A stretch of 64,000 nt of DNA from Capitulum mitella (taxonomy: Eukaryota; Arthropoda; Thecostraca; Pollicipedomorpha; Pollicipedidae): contig CP099843.1 of the NCBI GenBank assembly GCA_030062745.1, positions 17,216,997 through 17,280,996 on the forward strand. The letters are read 5' to 3'. A program made the translations under genes and the position numbers. Shown here piece after piece: positions 1 to 12,640 of this stretch (the first letter of the stretch is position 1; every line of letters starts with the position of its first letter). The notes beneath the pieces are model-generated. The model had not been told where the DNA came from. It saw only the letters and a program-made list of their open reading frames with translations, and did not search any database.

Positions 1-1
1 G

Positions 2-85
2 TCTCAGGACTCGGAGGAGATCGTGGTGCACTCGTCCCCTCTGCCGGAATCGGTCAGTCCGACCAACAAGCGGCAGCGGCCCTAG
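2..85 (+). CDS. C-terminal coding exon of an unrecognised gene (partial)
   Basis: The frame starting at base 2 is open from the window edge to TAG at 83-85 and gives 27 residues. They are acidic and serine-rich first (SQDSEEIVVHSSP) and end in a basic tail (TNKRQRP). This looks like the end of a nuclear or cytoplasmic protein, and the KRQR-like tail could act as a nuclear localisation signal, which is inference. A donor-like GTGAGC lies at 90-95, so an internal exon read in another open frame (1 or 3) is the alternative; the composition of frame 2 is the most protein-like. The family cannot be named from so little sequence. No further exon of this gene follows in the window, so it would be transcribed left to right and end here. 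Confidence 0.5.
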   Translation, partial: SQDSEEIVVHSSPLPESVSPTNKRQRP

Positions 86-1243
86 CGGGTGAGCAAACCG
101 CTTCGTACCCTGCAGCCCTGTAGCGGCGTATACTGGTCCTGCTGACATGGTCAGGGCACGGCATAACTGCTAAGCGGTCTCATGACTCAGCGTTCCGAAT
201 ATTTCTGTTATTTAGATTAAGCTGCAGCATGCGGTATGCGTCGTGTGTGGCTGACCAGTGTGATGAGTGGCCTTCGTTACAAAAATACAGTCACGTGTGC
301 ACGGAAACTCTCGTTTCCAAAACAAAACAAAACAGTTGTCTCGCCCGTGCTAATGCTCAGTATCCTGCCCGGAATGCGGCCTGCCTCGCCAGGCAGACGC
401 CGCAGCGAAGTTCTGTGGTCGCGGCGGGTTGCCGTTGGTCCCCGCGGGTCCAGTCGCCGCCGCGCCCGCTCTGGACCGGGCCCCCGGGGACCTCGCAGGG
501 CCGCGGGTACCGGCCCACACCTTGATCCGGAGTATGGCACGTGCCGGCGCCGCGGCCGGCGGCGGTCGGGGTGCGATGGCGGTTGCCTTGTGGCACGGTA
601 CGCGCCGGCCTGTGATGGATTGAGTGGCGGCCGGGGCTGGTCGCGGTAGGACAGGTCGTTGGTTTGGTGAGGAGTTTGCGTCCGGTGCCTCGACCTCCCT
701 GGAGGCGTTCTCCGTGCTCTGGCCGTCGGCGCTGGCGGCAGCGAGAGCCGTTCTCTTTTTGTGTGTTCCTGGTGCCTGCATCTGTCACGGACGCCGGGCT
801 GCAGGTGCTGGCTCTTTTTGTTCGTTGCTAGTGTCGACGTTTCGCTGTTATGCGAAAATGGGAATCGCGTCAGCGATGTAATGGATTACGCTTGTGTTTA
901 TTATCATGATAAGGCACAGGTAGTTGCTTGTGTGTTAGCTTATAGGCATTTTGAACACCGGCTTCGGCAGTTTGGAGTTAAATGCGTTATTTTTCCCGCT
1001 GCGCCGATAGTTGCAGCGCTGAATGCTGCAAGACTTTGTACACTCTCAGTAGTAAGTGTGGGGGGAGGGGAGGGGAGGAGCTGATCCCTTGTCCTGTTAT
1101 TTATTCTAATAGCAACGTCGGTATTGCCTTTGTCCGTCAGTCCAGTTACGCGTGTGTTTATGACCAAAGTTATCTCCCGGACGTTGCCAGGCTGTGAAAC
1201 GAGTTTAATCAGTGCATTCGTTGCGGTAGACTGAGAGTCAACA

Positions 1244-1347
1244 GGTGCCGTGCCGATCTGTGTCCATGACGTGTCAGCTGGTGCCGTGCCGATCTGTCGA
1301 TGACGTGTCAACTGGTGCCGTGCCGATCTGTGTCCATGACGTGTCGT
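1244..1347. repeat. Three tandem units of ~35 bp containing TGACGTGTC
   Basis: Three near-identical units of 33-36 bp, each starting GGTGCCGTGCCGATCTGT and carrying TGACGTGTC near its end. TGACGTG is a CREB/bZIP half-site, so the array offers three spaced sites. Whether it is functional or just a minisatellite cannot be told from the sequence. Confidence 0.8.
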
Positions 1348-1370
1348 TGCTCGGCGTTCCGGACGTGGCC

Positions 1371-1659
1371 GGCCATGGATGGTCAGCCTGCCCGGCCGCC
1401 CTGACCGGGCCGCCTGTGAGCCGGCCATGGGTGTCAGCCTGCCCGGCCGCCCTGACCGGCCGCCCATCAGCCTGCCCGGCCGCCCTGACCGGGCCGCGTG
1501 TGAGCCGGCCATGGGTGGTCAGCCTGCCCGGCCGCCCTGACCGGGCCGCGTGTGAGCCGGCCATGGGTGTCAGCCTGCCCGGCCGCCCTGACCGGGCCGC
1601 TTGTGAGCCGGCCATGCGTGGTCAGCCTGCCCGGCCGCCCTGACCGGGTCGCGTGTGAA
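1371..1659. repeat. GC-rich minisatellite, ~51-bp unit, six units
   Basis: Units begin at about 1382, 1433, 1467 (shortened to 34-52 bp spacing), 1519, 1569 and 1621. Each contains GTCAGCCTGCCCGGCCGCCC followed by TGACCGGGCCGC and GAGCCGGCCATGG. Several overlapping open frames on both strands come from this array and are not genes. Units are nearly identical, which suggests recent expansion. Confidence 0.9.
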
Positions 1660-3590
1660 TTAAACCCGACAGCGCCGGCCAGCGTCCGGCGTTGGACTGG
1701 CCGCCGTGCGGAGACGTCGCCACGCCTGCCGCCAGCGTACCTCTCGGCGGGGGTCGCCTTGGGTCTTTTCTTCGTGTCTGCCCGGCCCGACTTCAATCGG
1801 AGCCAGGGACTGGTGTCAGCGCCGGAGCAGAGGGGATGGTGGGCGCTGCGTCGGACGCCGTCGGTGTTTCGATGTGTACCGTCTGTGACCCGGCTCGACG
1901 TTTTCGTATTCCTCCGTGTGGGCGCGACCGGCCTCGCCAGTTAAGAAGCTGCCCTGGCCGCTCACGTCTGCGTTTGGGCCGGTGGGACGTCCAGCCCGTG
2001 CGGCAGATGGAGATAAACCGGGCCCTGGCCGGCTGAACCTCTCCGGGTCCCTACTGCCCATCTCCGGAACCGGTTCCGGGACCGAGCGGCGCCCTCTGCC
2101 CGGACGGGCTGATCAGGGGCACGAGATGGCTAATTCAGGCCTCCAGCCACGGCTGCGGTCACGTCCGCTCGTGAACTGTCCGCCAGTCGGCGTCAGTGGA
2201 GGCCGCAGGACGACGCCGGTCCGGCCAGACGACGCGCTCGTAACATGCGTTTCGCCAAGCGGTGCTTAGGGCCGTGACATAAACGGAAGCTCTGGGATCC
2301 GGCTGATGGCAGCGCCAGCTCGTGCTCTTTTGTCGGAGCTCCACGGGCTCGTGCGTGGGCGGTGGTCGCGTGGCCGTGATCTGGACGTTGGTCTCAGTAG
2401 CGACCTCTGCAGAGCACGCTGGTCGATTTTAGTGGCCTCGTCCTGGCTGGGTCGGCTGGGGGACTGCCGCCGCCGTCAATCGGGCGACAGTCCGTGGTCT
2501 GACGTGCTCCCCGTGTGCGGATGTCCGGCAGCGCGACGACCGTCCGTCCCTGAGGCGGCGAGTCCGCGCCGTCCGCCGACCGGGACCTCCTCGTCGCGGC
2601 CACTGCTGAGGACGAGCGGCTGTAGAAGCGGCTCCTCCGGCCCGTCCGCGAGGAGTGACGCCCGGCCTGATCCTCCCGCGCGGGGAGTGGCTCCCTGCTG
2701 GTCCGTCTGTGAAGCGTGACCCCCGGCTGCCCGTCGGAGGAGCGACTGTGCGCCGGTTCGTTCGTTCGCCGGTCGCGAGAGGGGCGGACTCCTTCTCCCG
2801 GGCGTGCCGTTCTCCCCAGCCCGGTCTGAGCGGCGGCCTCGGCCGCGCCTCACGACGCCTTGGCAACGGCCCCCGGTGGACCCACAAATCTCGACGCCGG
2901 CAGGCATTTGCATGTCTGGTCACGTGGCGTCGGCCGCCGGCTCGGCGCGCGGTCACGTGGCCTGAGCTGGTCGCCTGCTGCGAGCACGCCGCCGTTCCGG
3001 CCGACGCGACCGCCGCTGGTCTTCAACGACGGCCGGAGCGCCGCGGCCACGACCTTCCCAACCGTCTGGACGGCGTGATGAGGCGGCCGAGTCGAAGACG
3101 AGCCTCGAATGGACGCTGCATGATCGTTGTTTGCGATCCGGGCGGCGTCGACGCCGGGCCGTCGAGAGGCCGGCCTTTTGAGAGCGGCGACGAGGAAGTT
3201 ATCCGGACGTGACTGGATTGTTATCGCACGAGGTTTTCCAGGAATAGGTTTGAGCCGTGTCTGACTGGATGGTGTCGGAGGCGCGTGAATGCGTGTGTGT
3301 GCGCACGCCTGCTGGGATGTCAGTGGGAGAGGATGTGATTGCGTTCCATCTGCTATTTCATGATCGTAGTCGGCCTTGCTGTGGTTTGCACGCATTTTGT
3401 GTTATACGTGGAATTCTTGTCGCGAATTCTGTTTTCACCTTGTACGATATTTCGTTGAAAAGATTTTGAAGGCTTGAGGTCCTTACAATCTTTAGGTTGG
3501 CACATTTTCATGACTCGTGTAAAAAACTGCCGGTTGGCAGCTGTGATACAGTATGCAAACGTTTTAAAGTCGCGGTAGACTAAGAATAAA

Positions 3591-6490
3591 ATGTATAGCT
3601 TCGCAGGTAACTTGTGTTTGTTTCTTCCGTTCTTTTCCCTTTATTTGCGTTCCTGTGAAACACACTATTTTTGAAACGACGTCTGGACATCAGGAACCGC
3701 GAACACTAATCACTGTTGCGCTGTTGTCAGTGTATTTTACATGCCAGTTCTCGTTTCGCCCGTCTTTTGAAGACATCAGCTAAGGAAACAGGGATGTTAA
3801 AATTCCGGAAATCCAGTGCTTGTTGTTTCTATCTCTGATTCATGTCTGTGTTGTCGGCCGTCGATGAACCATTTGTTTTGAACCATAATTTTGTCACTGA
3901 ATCAGTACGTCGTCGTGATACTTGGGGTGTATGTAGACTGTCCTTTATGTGTGTGAGGGGGGGGTGTTTAGACCGGACTTTAGTGGTATTCACCCATATT
4001 TTATCTTCCAGTGGCCGGGAAATATTAATGGAATGGAACGTATATTTCAAGCACGAGTACGTCGAACGTTCGCAAGTATAGGGGATAAATAAGAAACGAA
4101 ACGCAAGTGCCGGGACTGGAGACAACAAGGCAGAGGGCAGAACACCACTTTTGCGTTATTCGCTGGGCGTGTGCGTTAATTTGGTATGTTCCTTGACCCT
4201 ATGCCATAAAACGCAATACGCAAAATTTCCCCTTCAAGCATTGCGTTCTGTTTGTGGAATCGCCCCGCCATACCGGTCACCGAATTCCCGGTCAAACTCA
4301 GTACCCGTGACAAAACTCCGTATGCCATCACCTGGCCGGCCGGCGGGGTCGACGGCTCGCCGCGCGTCGGGCCCGCCGCCGGCGAGCCATTACCGCCGCC
4401 GACCGCGCCGGCCGATCGGCCCGGTTTTATTATATCGCGGCCGGCGAGTTCGCGGAATGGACGAATTCGGGAATGTTATTGGATGTCGGGCGCGGCGTTG
4501 TTCCTCCATCTTCAAATACCATTGCAGTTGTGGGGAGCGTGGCCGGCCGGCGCCGGCGCGTGCTGGTCGCGCGGGGGATCAGGCTGGGGCTGTAGCCGGG
4601 ATCGGGCTACGCCTGGTATGTGGCTGATGAGCTATGGCGGGATTGGGATGGATGAGTGGTGGACGTGTGTTGGAGGGGCTGCCGTGACTACATGTGTCCC
4701 GGTAGACCGTTTGGGAGGGACACGGCGCAGGTAGGCTGCTGTACAAGTCATGATGGCTGAACCACATATGGTAGATGATCGGTGAACTTTGGGGCTGACC
4801 TGTATCGCGTATTGAGAGGATGTGCTGTGCGCCGTAACTGGTCATTTGCTGTGGTGTGATTTGCGGTGATGTGAGCGCCGGGACAAGTGCTGCTCGCGCT
4901 GAACGTGAAGTTTTCCTGGCCTTTTCTTTTGGTTAATTTATCCGGGACAGGGGTTATTTTATCCGGGCGATCCCTTTGTTTTACGTGCTCCCTCCAGCCA
5001 GTTTGTATGGCCTTGATTGGGCCTGCCAGCCAAATTTTTCGGATGCATTTACTTCTGCGCTTCGGGGAAGAAATACGTAGATGAAATGACCTGTAGTAGA
5101 GACGTTAACCCTATTCCCGGAAGGCTAGACGGTATGGCCGATTCCCGGCAGGGGGAGGGGGGCGAGGGGCGGATTCGGCCCCGCTAAGATCTCGAGAACT
5201 ACGCATCCGATTTCATGGCAACAAATGGCAATCGATTGTCCTTGACGTAAACTACCTTTTTGGAAAAGGAAATTTTCAATATTTTGAAGAGGCGGATACA
5301 GGTAGCAAAAATATCAGAATTGGGGGTGTTTTTGGACTTCTTATAACTCCTTTCTTTATGGGCCGATTTCGATGACATTGGCATGAATCGAGAGATTATG
5401 GATGGGGCTTTTACCATTGATACACACATTTGAAATTTTGAGAAAATTCATAGGCGTTCACATGGTTTGAAAAATAGGACGATCAGTTTTTAACAACTGA
5501 ATGAACAAAAAAGATAAAACCACTTTTGTGGCTTTTGCTAGTCATGTTATGCTTAAGAAGAACAAACCGCATTACATTGTATTATGTTAGCATAGGCGGC
5601 GCCAGGGACATGAAAAAGGGAAACTGTCATGGTCACATGCTCTTCAGATCAACTTCTGACCGTTGACCTTAAATGACCTCCATTGATCTTGGAGGCACTT
5701 GAAATGATCTCGTGCGTATCGAGTGTTATCTTTAAACGTTTTCATTCCTTTTGAATTTCATTCATTTCAATTCACTTTATTTGAAGAATTCCATTTTATG
5801 GCTGTTGTGATGTAGGGTACGCGCATTTACATTTTAGGTCATAGCTCCATGACCCGAACTGATATCAAGCTGAAACTTGGTACACAAGCAGAGGGCACGC
5901 TTCTACGTCATATATATTCCGGGTTTGGCATTTAAAAAAATAGTGCCGAAATTATGACTATAAAACCAAGTTGTGAATTTTGGCCTAGACCTGGCCTTGT
6001 AAAATGACCTCACGTGAACAAAACTGTATGTGCACATTGCCGAACTATTTTGCTATACATTCATATAAAGTTTTAGGTTCTATCTTAAAAACGCTTTTTT
6101 TGGCAGACATTTTCCTTTTACCCTCAATGGGGCCAAAAATGGCTTGAGGTGCCGTTCAGAAACGTTGCCTGGCTCCGCCCCGAGCAAAATAGAATTTTGA
6201 AATTTTGCCGCAGTACGCAGAAAGAATAACTGGGAAGGTCACTCAGTTTTGTGAAGCTGTGTCAGAAACCCTGGAACTGGTAAGCAAAAAACCCGAGGGG
6301 GGAGGCGGATTCAGCCCCCTGCGGGGAATAAGGTTAAAGGTTTTGGGAATGTGTACCATGACATCAGTAATATACCGCTTGATCAGGTCAAAGCTCAGTT
6401 TGTTAAAAAAAAATAAGCAATAGGCGAGGGAGACCGCTAATTGTCTTTCTCGGACCCGTGAGGGTATTTACAGCAATGTGACGCGCCGGA
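3591..6490. other. Non-coding stretch with one GC-rich island (about 4320-4600)
   Basis: No supported gene. The island at 4320-4600 is very GC-rich but interrupted by AT-rich words such as TTTTATTATATCG. From about 4880 the DNA is AT-rich, with dispersed-repeat character at 5150-5450 and 5600-6400: TGACCT/AGGTCA words and phrases such as ATCTCGAGAAC that recur near 7905. Confidence 0.5.
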
Positions 6491-7620
6491 AGACCGTTGC
6501 GTCAGACTCCGTGGGTCCGAATTTGGCCGATGTGCCGAGGATGTGGCCGCTGCCTGCACTGGAATCATAAATTCCTTCAGTCCGGTCCGCGGTGGGCCGT
6601 TTCACAATACGCTGGAATGGTTTCGCTGGTCAATAGCTGTTCCGGAAGCGCCAGCCGAGCGGGACGTAATGGATCCACAGGTGGCGCGCTCCTAGCAATG
6701 TCTCCGCCGGGGCGTGCCGAGCACCTGGCCAGATTGTCAGAGGTGCGCAGCAGAGGCCGCAGCGCGCCGCAACTGTCGCCGTCAAAGTTCCGAGCCGGAG
6801 ACGTCGCCGCCTGTTTTGCCTCCCGGCGGCAATCTCGCCATCGGGCGCCGGCTGGGCTAGATTACGTCGCCGATTGTGCTGCATTAAACTTGCCTGATGG
6901 CCTCGTTACGAACTTGCTCGAGAGGAGTGCGGCGGGCGCCGGCTGCCCCGTCTCGCCGGCGGTCCCGGCCCTTTTCGAGCGACAGAGGCCGCCTCGGCCC
7001 CGGCCAGTCTCAGTCGCCTGGTCTGCTGCTGCTGCCGCCGGCGGCGCTGGGCCGACCGCCGGCCCGGGTAACGCTGCCATCTGGAATCTCCAGGCTGGAC
7101 TGGGCCGCTGCAAGCCGGGCCGGTCTGGACCGGACTGCGTGGAGCTGCCCGGGGCCTGGTTAGCCGAGCTAGACTGGACGGTCACCGGGCCTAGATTACT
7201 ACCGACAGCACACATTTGCAGTATCTTGCACCACATTTGTATACGCAAAGAACAAGTAAATTGGAATAAGATAAAAACAGTGCTTAGCATGGTCACCTTT
7301 ATAACTCAATTTTAACGCGATCTTCCGTAGCCCAGGTAATAACTTGCGTAGTCTGCTGATTTGATGGAAGAAAAGGCATTCGTTTCCAAACGGCTGCTTC
7401 TGGTGCCGTGCTACCGCCGGCTCGGTGCGCCCAGCGGCCCGGTCGACCGGTCCGCTCTGGCCACGGTCAGCGTCGGGCGGAGCGTCGCCCCGCGCCCCAG
7501 CCAGCCGAACAGTGGAGCCTAATCCCGGGCATCCGTCCCGGCGCAGGCCATGCACAAAATCGCACCGATGGAAATTTGATGCATGGCGCATCGCATGATG
7601 CATTCAATATCGCCACCTGA
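6491..7620. other. GC-rich island with a 272-codon open frame but no recognisable protein
   Basis: A forward frame is open from 6497 to 7315, the longest in the window. It is rich in Ala, Gly, Arg and Pro, has no domain or signal I recognise, is mirrored by an open reverse frame, and runs out into AT-rich DNA without codon-like structure. I read it as a composition effect. The right edge (7550-7620) has clustered ATGCAT/GCATGATGC words in an otherwise GC-rich setting, possibly regulatory. Confidence 0.4.
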
Positions 7621-8124
7621 CAGTGAAAAATGGCAACCTTCGCTGCATCGACCGGCGCTTAGAGCCGGAGAAACCGGACGCGTGGCCATTCGCGGCGATA
7701 ACCTTAACCAGCGGTAACCATAACCAGCGGTAAGCCTAACAGTGGCAGTAGCCAGGCTTCGTTACTTCAGCTCGTTGTGTTCGGTAGTCTGCGTGTTCAT
7801 TGGTTTCTTTGTGGCTTAGGCTGCGCTGTGAAACGATGCACGTTAACACGCGCACTGGAAGGGGGGTCTTTCTCTGCCCCCCCCCCGCCCGTTTTTCCTG
7901 AATATCTCGAGAACGGATCGGAGCTGGTTGCTGCTACTTTGTGACATTTATGGCAATTGAATAACTCGTCGAATGACGGAGAAAAAAATCGGAAATCGGC
8001 CGGAAATTCGTCAGGTTTCAAGCATCTGAAGTCAGACAAACATAACGAAAACGACGGTTGTCGCTGACAAATGGGAACTTTGTGAAAGAACCAGCGTTCT
8101 ACCTAAGATTTCATGCACCAAAAC
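7621..8124. other. Non-coding stretch containing a dispersed-repeat segment
   Basis: Contains a C10 run at 7877-7886 followed by TTTTTCCTGAATATCTCGAGAACGG. A similar phrase with a C-rich leader occurs near 31608-31645, and ATCTCGAGAAC near 5190, so this is probably a dispersed repeat. No gene seen. Confidence 0.4.
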
Positions 8125-8605
8125 CACAGCCAGGGTCAATAAGGGTCAAAGTCATCAAACGTCAAGGTCAAACAGCTTGTGACCTGATCCACATTTGCTT
8201 CGCAACATGTCAGTTTGTATGAAATATGCATTCAAAGACCCCAATAAAAACACGTGTGCGCACACTGATACGCTTGCATATACCATGGTCAGTGAAGGTC
8301 AAGGTCATTGAGGGTTAAGGTCAAATATCTTTTGACCTGGCCCAGATTTGCTTTGGGACATACCGATTTGTATGAAATATGCATTTCAAAGACCCTAATA
8401 AAAACACGTGTGCGCACTTAGATACGCATACATATATACCAGAGACGTTTCAGGGCAATGTCATCAAAGGTCTAGGGCAACTGTTTTGTGACCTGGTCCA
8501 GATTTGCTTTGCACTATGTCGATTTGTATGAAATATGCATTCAAAGACCCTACTTAAACATGTTTGGCACATTGATGCTCACATGTGTACGCATATATAA
8601 ATATA
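8125..8605. repeat. Tandem repeat of ~157 bp, three diverged units, each with AGGTCA-type half-sites
   Basis: Units start near 8130, 8284 and 8441. Each has the order GGGTCAA/AGGTCAAGGTCA-like half-sites, then TTTGTGACCTGG-like, then AGATTTGCTT, then GATTTGTATGAAATATGCAT, then AAAGACCC and a tail of ATACGCATA-type words. The best conserved core is the TTTGTATGAAATATGCATT block, present in all three. Confidence 0.85.
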
Positions 8606-10155
8606 CATACATACATAAATATAAACGCCGGAAGTGACCAAATGTACCAATGTTTGCTGCCTTAACTGAAAATATGCTAAAAGATACATGTTGCGTCCTC
8701 ATTTTCTCTCAAACTGTCCTGTGTTGTTCGAAATCTGATCTGCAAAAGATGAAAAAATGACGTTATAGGTCAGTGACCTGACACGACCTCGGCCCAAAAT
8801 CCTCAGTCAGGATACCAGATAAATGTAAATTGTCATATTCCACGTTTTAACGGCCAAACAAACACCCCTTTCCTGTTTCGTTCGAAAAGTTGTACGGGAT
8901 GGCCTTTACGTGACGAAAGTGTCCAAAGTTGAGCTTTTCCACCCCATTTGGCCTTGAGGATATGGACTTAGGGTCATGAAACTTGCACACAATGTAAATC
9001 GTTACGGCCCCACCCTGTCCATAAAATTTCATGTCTCTAGCTCTTTCTGTTGCCGAGATCGGAGGGGGGCACTTTTAGACCCTCCATTCCAGTGCGTGTT
9101 AGCGCGAAACCCCCTTCCATTGCGCGGGTTAACGACGGACGCGTGTTATTGAATTGTCGAGGAGACATTCTTGCGTAGCCTCGGTGACGTCCGGGGCATT
9201 TTGAAGTCGAGTCGTAACCTTCACCGGCCCAGCGAAGGGCGGTGCTTCTGAAATGTTGACAAACGCGGATGGGTTTACAGCTTGACGTCAACGAACGCTC
9301 TTTGAGACGGTCGCTCTGGTAGGGCTTTTCATTGATTGGACGCTTTTGTTCTGATTGCGTATTCATCATTTTTGCAGAGTGGGTATCCGGTCTTATGCCG
9401 CGCTAGATAAGCCACTGAAGAGGCTTAATTGAACAGCGTGTTTTTTAAGTGGGTTCGTCCTTTTCAGCTGATTGCGATTTCTTACGAGACGCGCATTGCG
9501 AGATGTTTCTGCTTTGCGCAGTGCCATCGACATCATTCAAGTGAAATGTTTGCAGCGTACAATTCTTGTCGTGTAAACCGCAGTCGTTGCGGGATCCTGT
9601 CCTGCTCGTCTCCGTCTCCCGTAGTGTCAGATTAGAAACATGACTTGCATATACGCTTGTGAGATGCGGCCTTTGTGTAGCACAGGCAATGTTGGGAGAC
9701 TGTGGTTCTTGGGCTGTGTGTAACGGCGTTGCTTTTGCAGAGTGCCGTCTGTAATTTGCATTGTGGAGACTTCGCGTCATCCAGAGAGAGGGAAACCTTG
9801 TGATAGGCCATTTTCCGAACTGCACCTTCTACCTTTGTGATAGCGCGACAAGGCACCGACCATATGGTCAAACTCCTGTACCAGCTGGAACGCGACCATC
9901 GCTCTTTTGATTTGTTATGACTGGCCTGTCCTTCGTTTGAGACCCCCGGCATCACCACCATGGGCACCTCTCTCAGGGCTCAGGTAACTCTCGGCGACCG
10001 ACGTGGGCCGTGCCTTCCCCCCCCCCCAAGTCCTTGCAGCCGTTAGGAATGGGACGCGGCGTGACCGTGCCCTCCCCCTCCTCCCCGGCCGCCCCCACGG
10101 GTCGTCGTGGCTCGGTGGAACGCGCTCTCTTCTGCGACCTCGCCAACGATGTGTT

Positions 10156-10158
<3 letters not shown>
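8606..10158. other. Non-coding stretch, no supported gene
   Basis: 8700-9070 reads like a dispersed repeat (TGACCTGACACGACC words, GCCGAGATCGGAGGGGGGCA near 9051). 9070-10010 has short open frames on both strands without domains. Confidence 0.35.
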
Positions 10159-10244
<86 letters not shown>

Positions 10245-10277
10245 CAGAGACAGAGACAGACAGACAGACAGACAGAG
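10159..10277. repeat. Compound microsatellite (GA)n, (GACAGA)n, (GACA)n
   Basis: About 34 GA dinucleotides are followed by GACAGA and then GACA units. The tract keeps four frames open (poly Arg-Glu forward, poly Ser-Leu reverse), which creates false open frames over 9973-10577. Confidence 0.97.
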
Positions 10278-12640
10278 ATCGCGTCCTGCCGGCTCGACAC
10301 GTCCTCGACGCCAGACACCAAGTGCCCTCGACAGCTCGGCCGGGCGTTGAGAGATGACGATTTGACGGGGCCGGCTGTTTTGCGGCGCCCGGCCTCTCGC
10401 GGCAGCTGCAGCGGCGGCGCCGGCGGGGTTGACGGAGTCTCCGACTGGGGACCCTCGCCCGGCGAGATACCGGGCCCGACCCGTAGTCCGCAGGCCTTTC
10501 CTGTCGCGGGTCCACGGTGCGGTTCTGCCAGTACAGCAGAGAATTCGTCTCGCACGCGGCCTTTACATTGGACTTAATCTTGGATTCCCCAGCCTAGATC
10601 CTTGGAGCCTGGGTGTCGAGCGACTCCACTGCATGGGCTCCGGATCCCGAGCGGAAATGGAACGGACCAGCCCACGTCTCGCTTTCCTTCCAGAGCCTCC
10701 GCGGGCTGTCCCAGACCCCGACCGTGCGTGTTCCTCAGACGTGGACGGGGGCGGTGGAGGAGGCGCGCTTATCTAGCCGTCGGGCCGGGCCGCGTGCCGG
10801 CTGTGCGGGGCTATCGGCTGCCGGCTGACGGCCGGGTGGCCGCGGTCGTGCCGCTCCATTTAACAGCCGCAGCCGGTGACAAAATAGTAAAATGCCGCCG
10901 CCGGCCGGAGACGGGCGCCGCCGAAAACGAGCCAAGTTAGGGCGCGGCCGGCCGCGCCGAACGTCGGGCAAACTCGAGCAAATGGGTCGTTTGCAGAGTG
11001 ATTTGGGGTCGGCGCGCTGTACCGCCGGCGTAAACAAGTAGTGTAACCGGCGCGGCGGCGGCAGGTGCTTGGTGACGTTTGAGGCGAACGTTTGGACTGT
11101 CTCGGCACTGCATTTCGATCACTTCTGTGGAGCGGTTTTCGTCGTTTCATGGTGGAGGGCGCGGCGATATTTTGCGTCACGTCCTACCCGTAACCCGGCT
11201 CCAGTTGCGAAATCCGGCTCATCGAAGCTCGTATTTCAAAGCGCCCCGACTAAGTCACTGACTAGGGCTCACCGGACAGGGAGGATTACGAGGCGTGTGT
11301 CAAAACAAGCGTCTGAGGCGAGCCTTTTTCTTTCTATTCCTTAGTGTGCGTAGCATTTACTGACTGCTGTGGATGAAAGCACTTCTGCGTTTATTTTGCA
11401 GGGGCAGCTGGATTCCCGTTGCCCGTAGCCGAAGTTTGAAGTCGTGTACTTGGCCGTTTTATTAATGTTATGCTTATTTTCTGCCTCTGTGTTAAAGATC
11501 CTAGACAAATTAGGTTTCAGGGCGCATGTACCTTGGCCAGCCATTTGCCCAGTCATCTTTTCTCACACGAAGAAAAGAACCATGTGGCTGACTCGATATC
11601 CTTCGCCACGAGGACAGGGCGTGACTGCTTATCACCGCCGGTAGTCTTATGTTATCGTGGTTCGACTTTTTCGGGCTATCCGACGGTCGTTTGCTGTCTC
11701 TGCAGGAGCCTACACAGCCTCACCTGATCGACTTCAGACGCCGTCGTCGCCGGAGTCGTCTGCGGCCTCCCCCGGGCCGCGGCGCCGCGGACCGAGACGC
11801 CGGCCGCCGGCAGGCAGCCGCAGCCGCCGCCGGCGCAGCTGCAGCTGCCGCCCGACCAGCTGCCCGGGCTGCGCACGGCGCTGGGCGTCCCGAAGACAGC
11901 CGGTATCGGCTGCTGCCTGTCGACGGCGGGCTGACGCCGGCGGGACTACAAATCGGACGGCCGGTGGTCGGCGTGGCGCTGGCCCAGGCCAGCACGACGC
12001 GCTCGAGCTGAAGACGCAGGAGAAATTCAGAGGGCGTTGTCCGCCACCCTGGCTGGGCGGCGTTGGGAAGGGCAACCGGGTCAAGACTTCCTCGCCGGGA
12101 GAGGCTAGGAACGGTCAGAGCGTGGAGCAGCATCGAACATAGACGTGTTGGGAGGAAGTCACCTTTTGATCGCACCAGACGTCCACCGTCAGCTGCCAGA
12201 CGGACCAAGTGGCTGGGTCGCCAGGAGCGCCGAGTCCTGCAGACCGGCTTCTGTCTGGACGCACCGGTCCGCCCAGGCCGGCTGGCACAAGATCGCGCTC
12301 CTGGTCTCTGGGGACGAGTGGGAGGGAACTGCACACCTGCTGCGGCCCGGCCCACGGTCGACTGTGTCCCCAGGCGGCGGGGACGACCCTGCCGGGCGGC
12401 CCCGCGCAGCGGCAGGCACCGGTCGCCTCTGCGTGGGCCGCCATCGCTCTGCGCCCAGCCGACCGAGCTGCGAACGGCCGCGACCGAGGACGAGCCGCGG
12501 CGGCGGCCGACAGCTGCGCCGAGAGAGAGGGTGGGACATCCGAACATTGACTGCTGTGTATTGAGTGCTGCAGACGACTGCGCACGTGGTCGACCGGCCA
12601 CTTCTCTCTTCAGACTCTGTTGGGGTTAGAGTTACCCACC
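10278..12640. other. GC-rich island, no confirmed exon
   Basis: 2.3 kb of GC-rich DNA open in many frames at once. A good acceptor (TTGCTGTCTCTGCAG, ending 11705) leads into a Pro/Ala/Arg-rich frame containing PPAQLQLPPDQLPG near 11826-11870, but the frame just after the acceptor hits a stop and other frames are low-complexity, so no exon is called. AATAG/AAATGCC words at 10880-10895 sit in the GC-rich context as in the other islands. Confidence 0.35.

Larger units (their letters stand above)
86..3590 (+). other. GC-rich stretch after the stop codon: probable 3' UTR or flank, with AATAAA at 3585
   Basis: About 3.2 kb of GC-rich DNA follows the stop at 83-85 and turns AT-rich near 3250. The first clear poly(A) signal in a suitable context is AATAAA at 3585-3590. 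Frames of 60-190 codons are open here on both strands, as expected where stop codons are rare because of base composition, and none shows a domain. Two minisatellites lie inside and are listed separately. The stretch could be a long 3' UTR or simply intergenic DNA. Confidence 0.35.

Noticed and set aside
940-1643. Long frames on both strands over the 51-bp minisatellite
   Set aside because: Repeat by-products with Ala/Gly/Arg/Pro-rich repeating peptides.
6497-7315. 272-codon forward frame, longest in the window
   Set aside because: GC-driven; the reverse strand is open too, there is no domain, and the ends read into AT-rich DNA without a splice pattern.
9973-10577. Several overlapping frames of 115-180 codons on both strands
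   Set aside because: They are held open by the (GA)n/(GACA)n microsatellite and GC-rich flanks; products are Arg-Glu or Ser-Leu repeats.
11706-12000. Candidate exon after TTGCTGTCTCTGCAG
   Set aside because: The most protein-like frame has a stop right after the acceptor; other frames are low-complexity.
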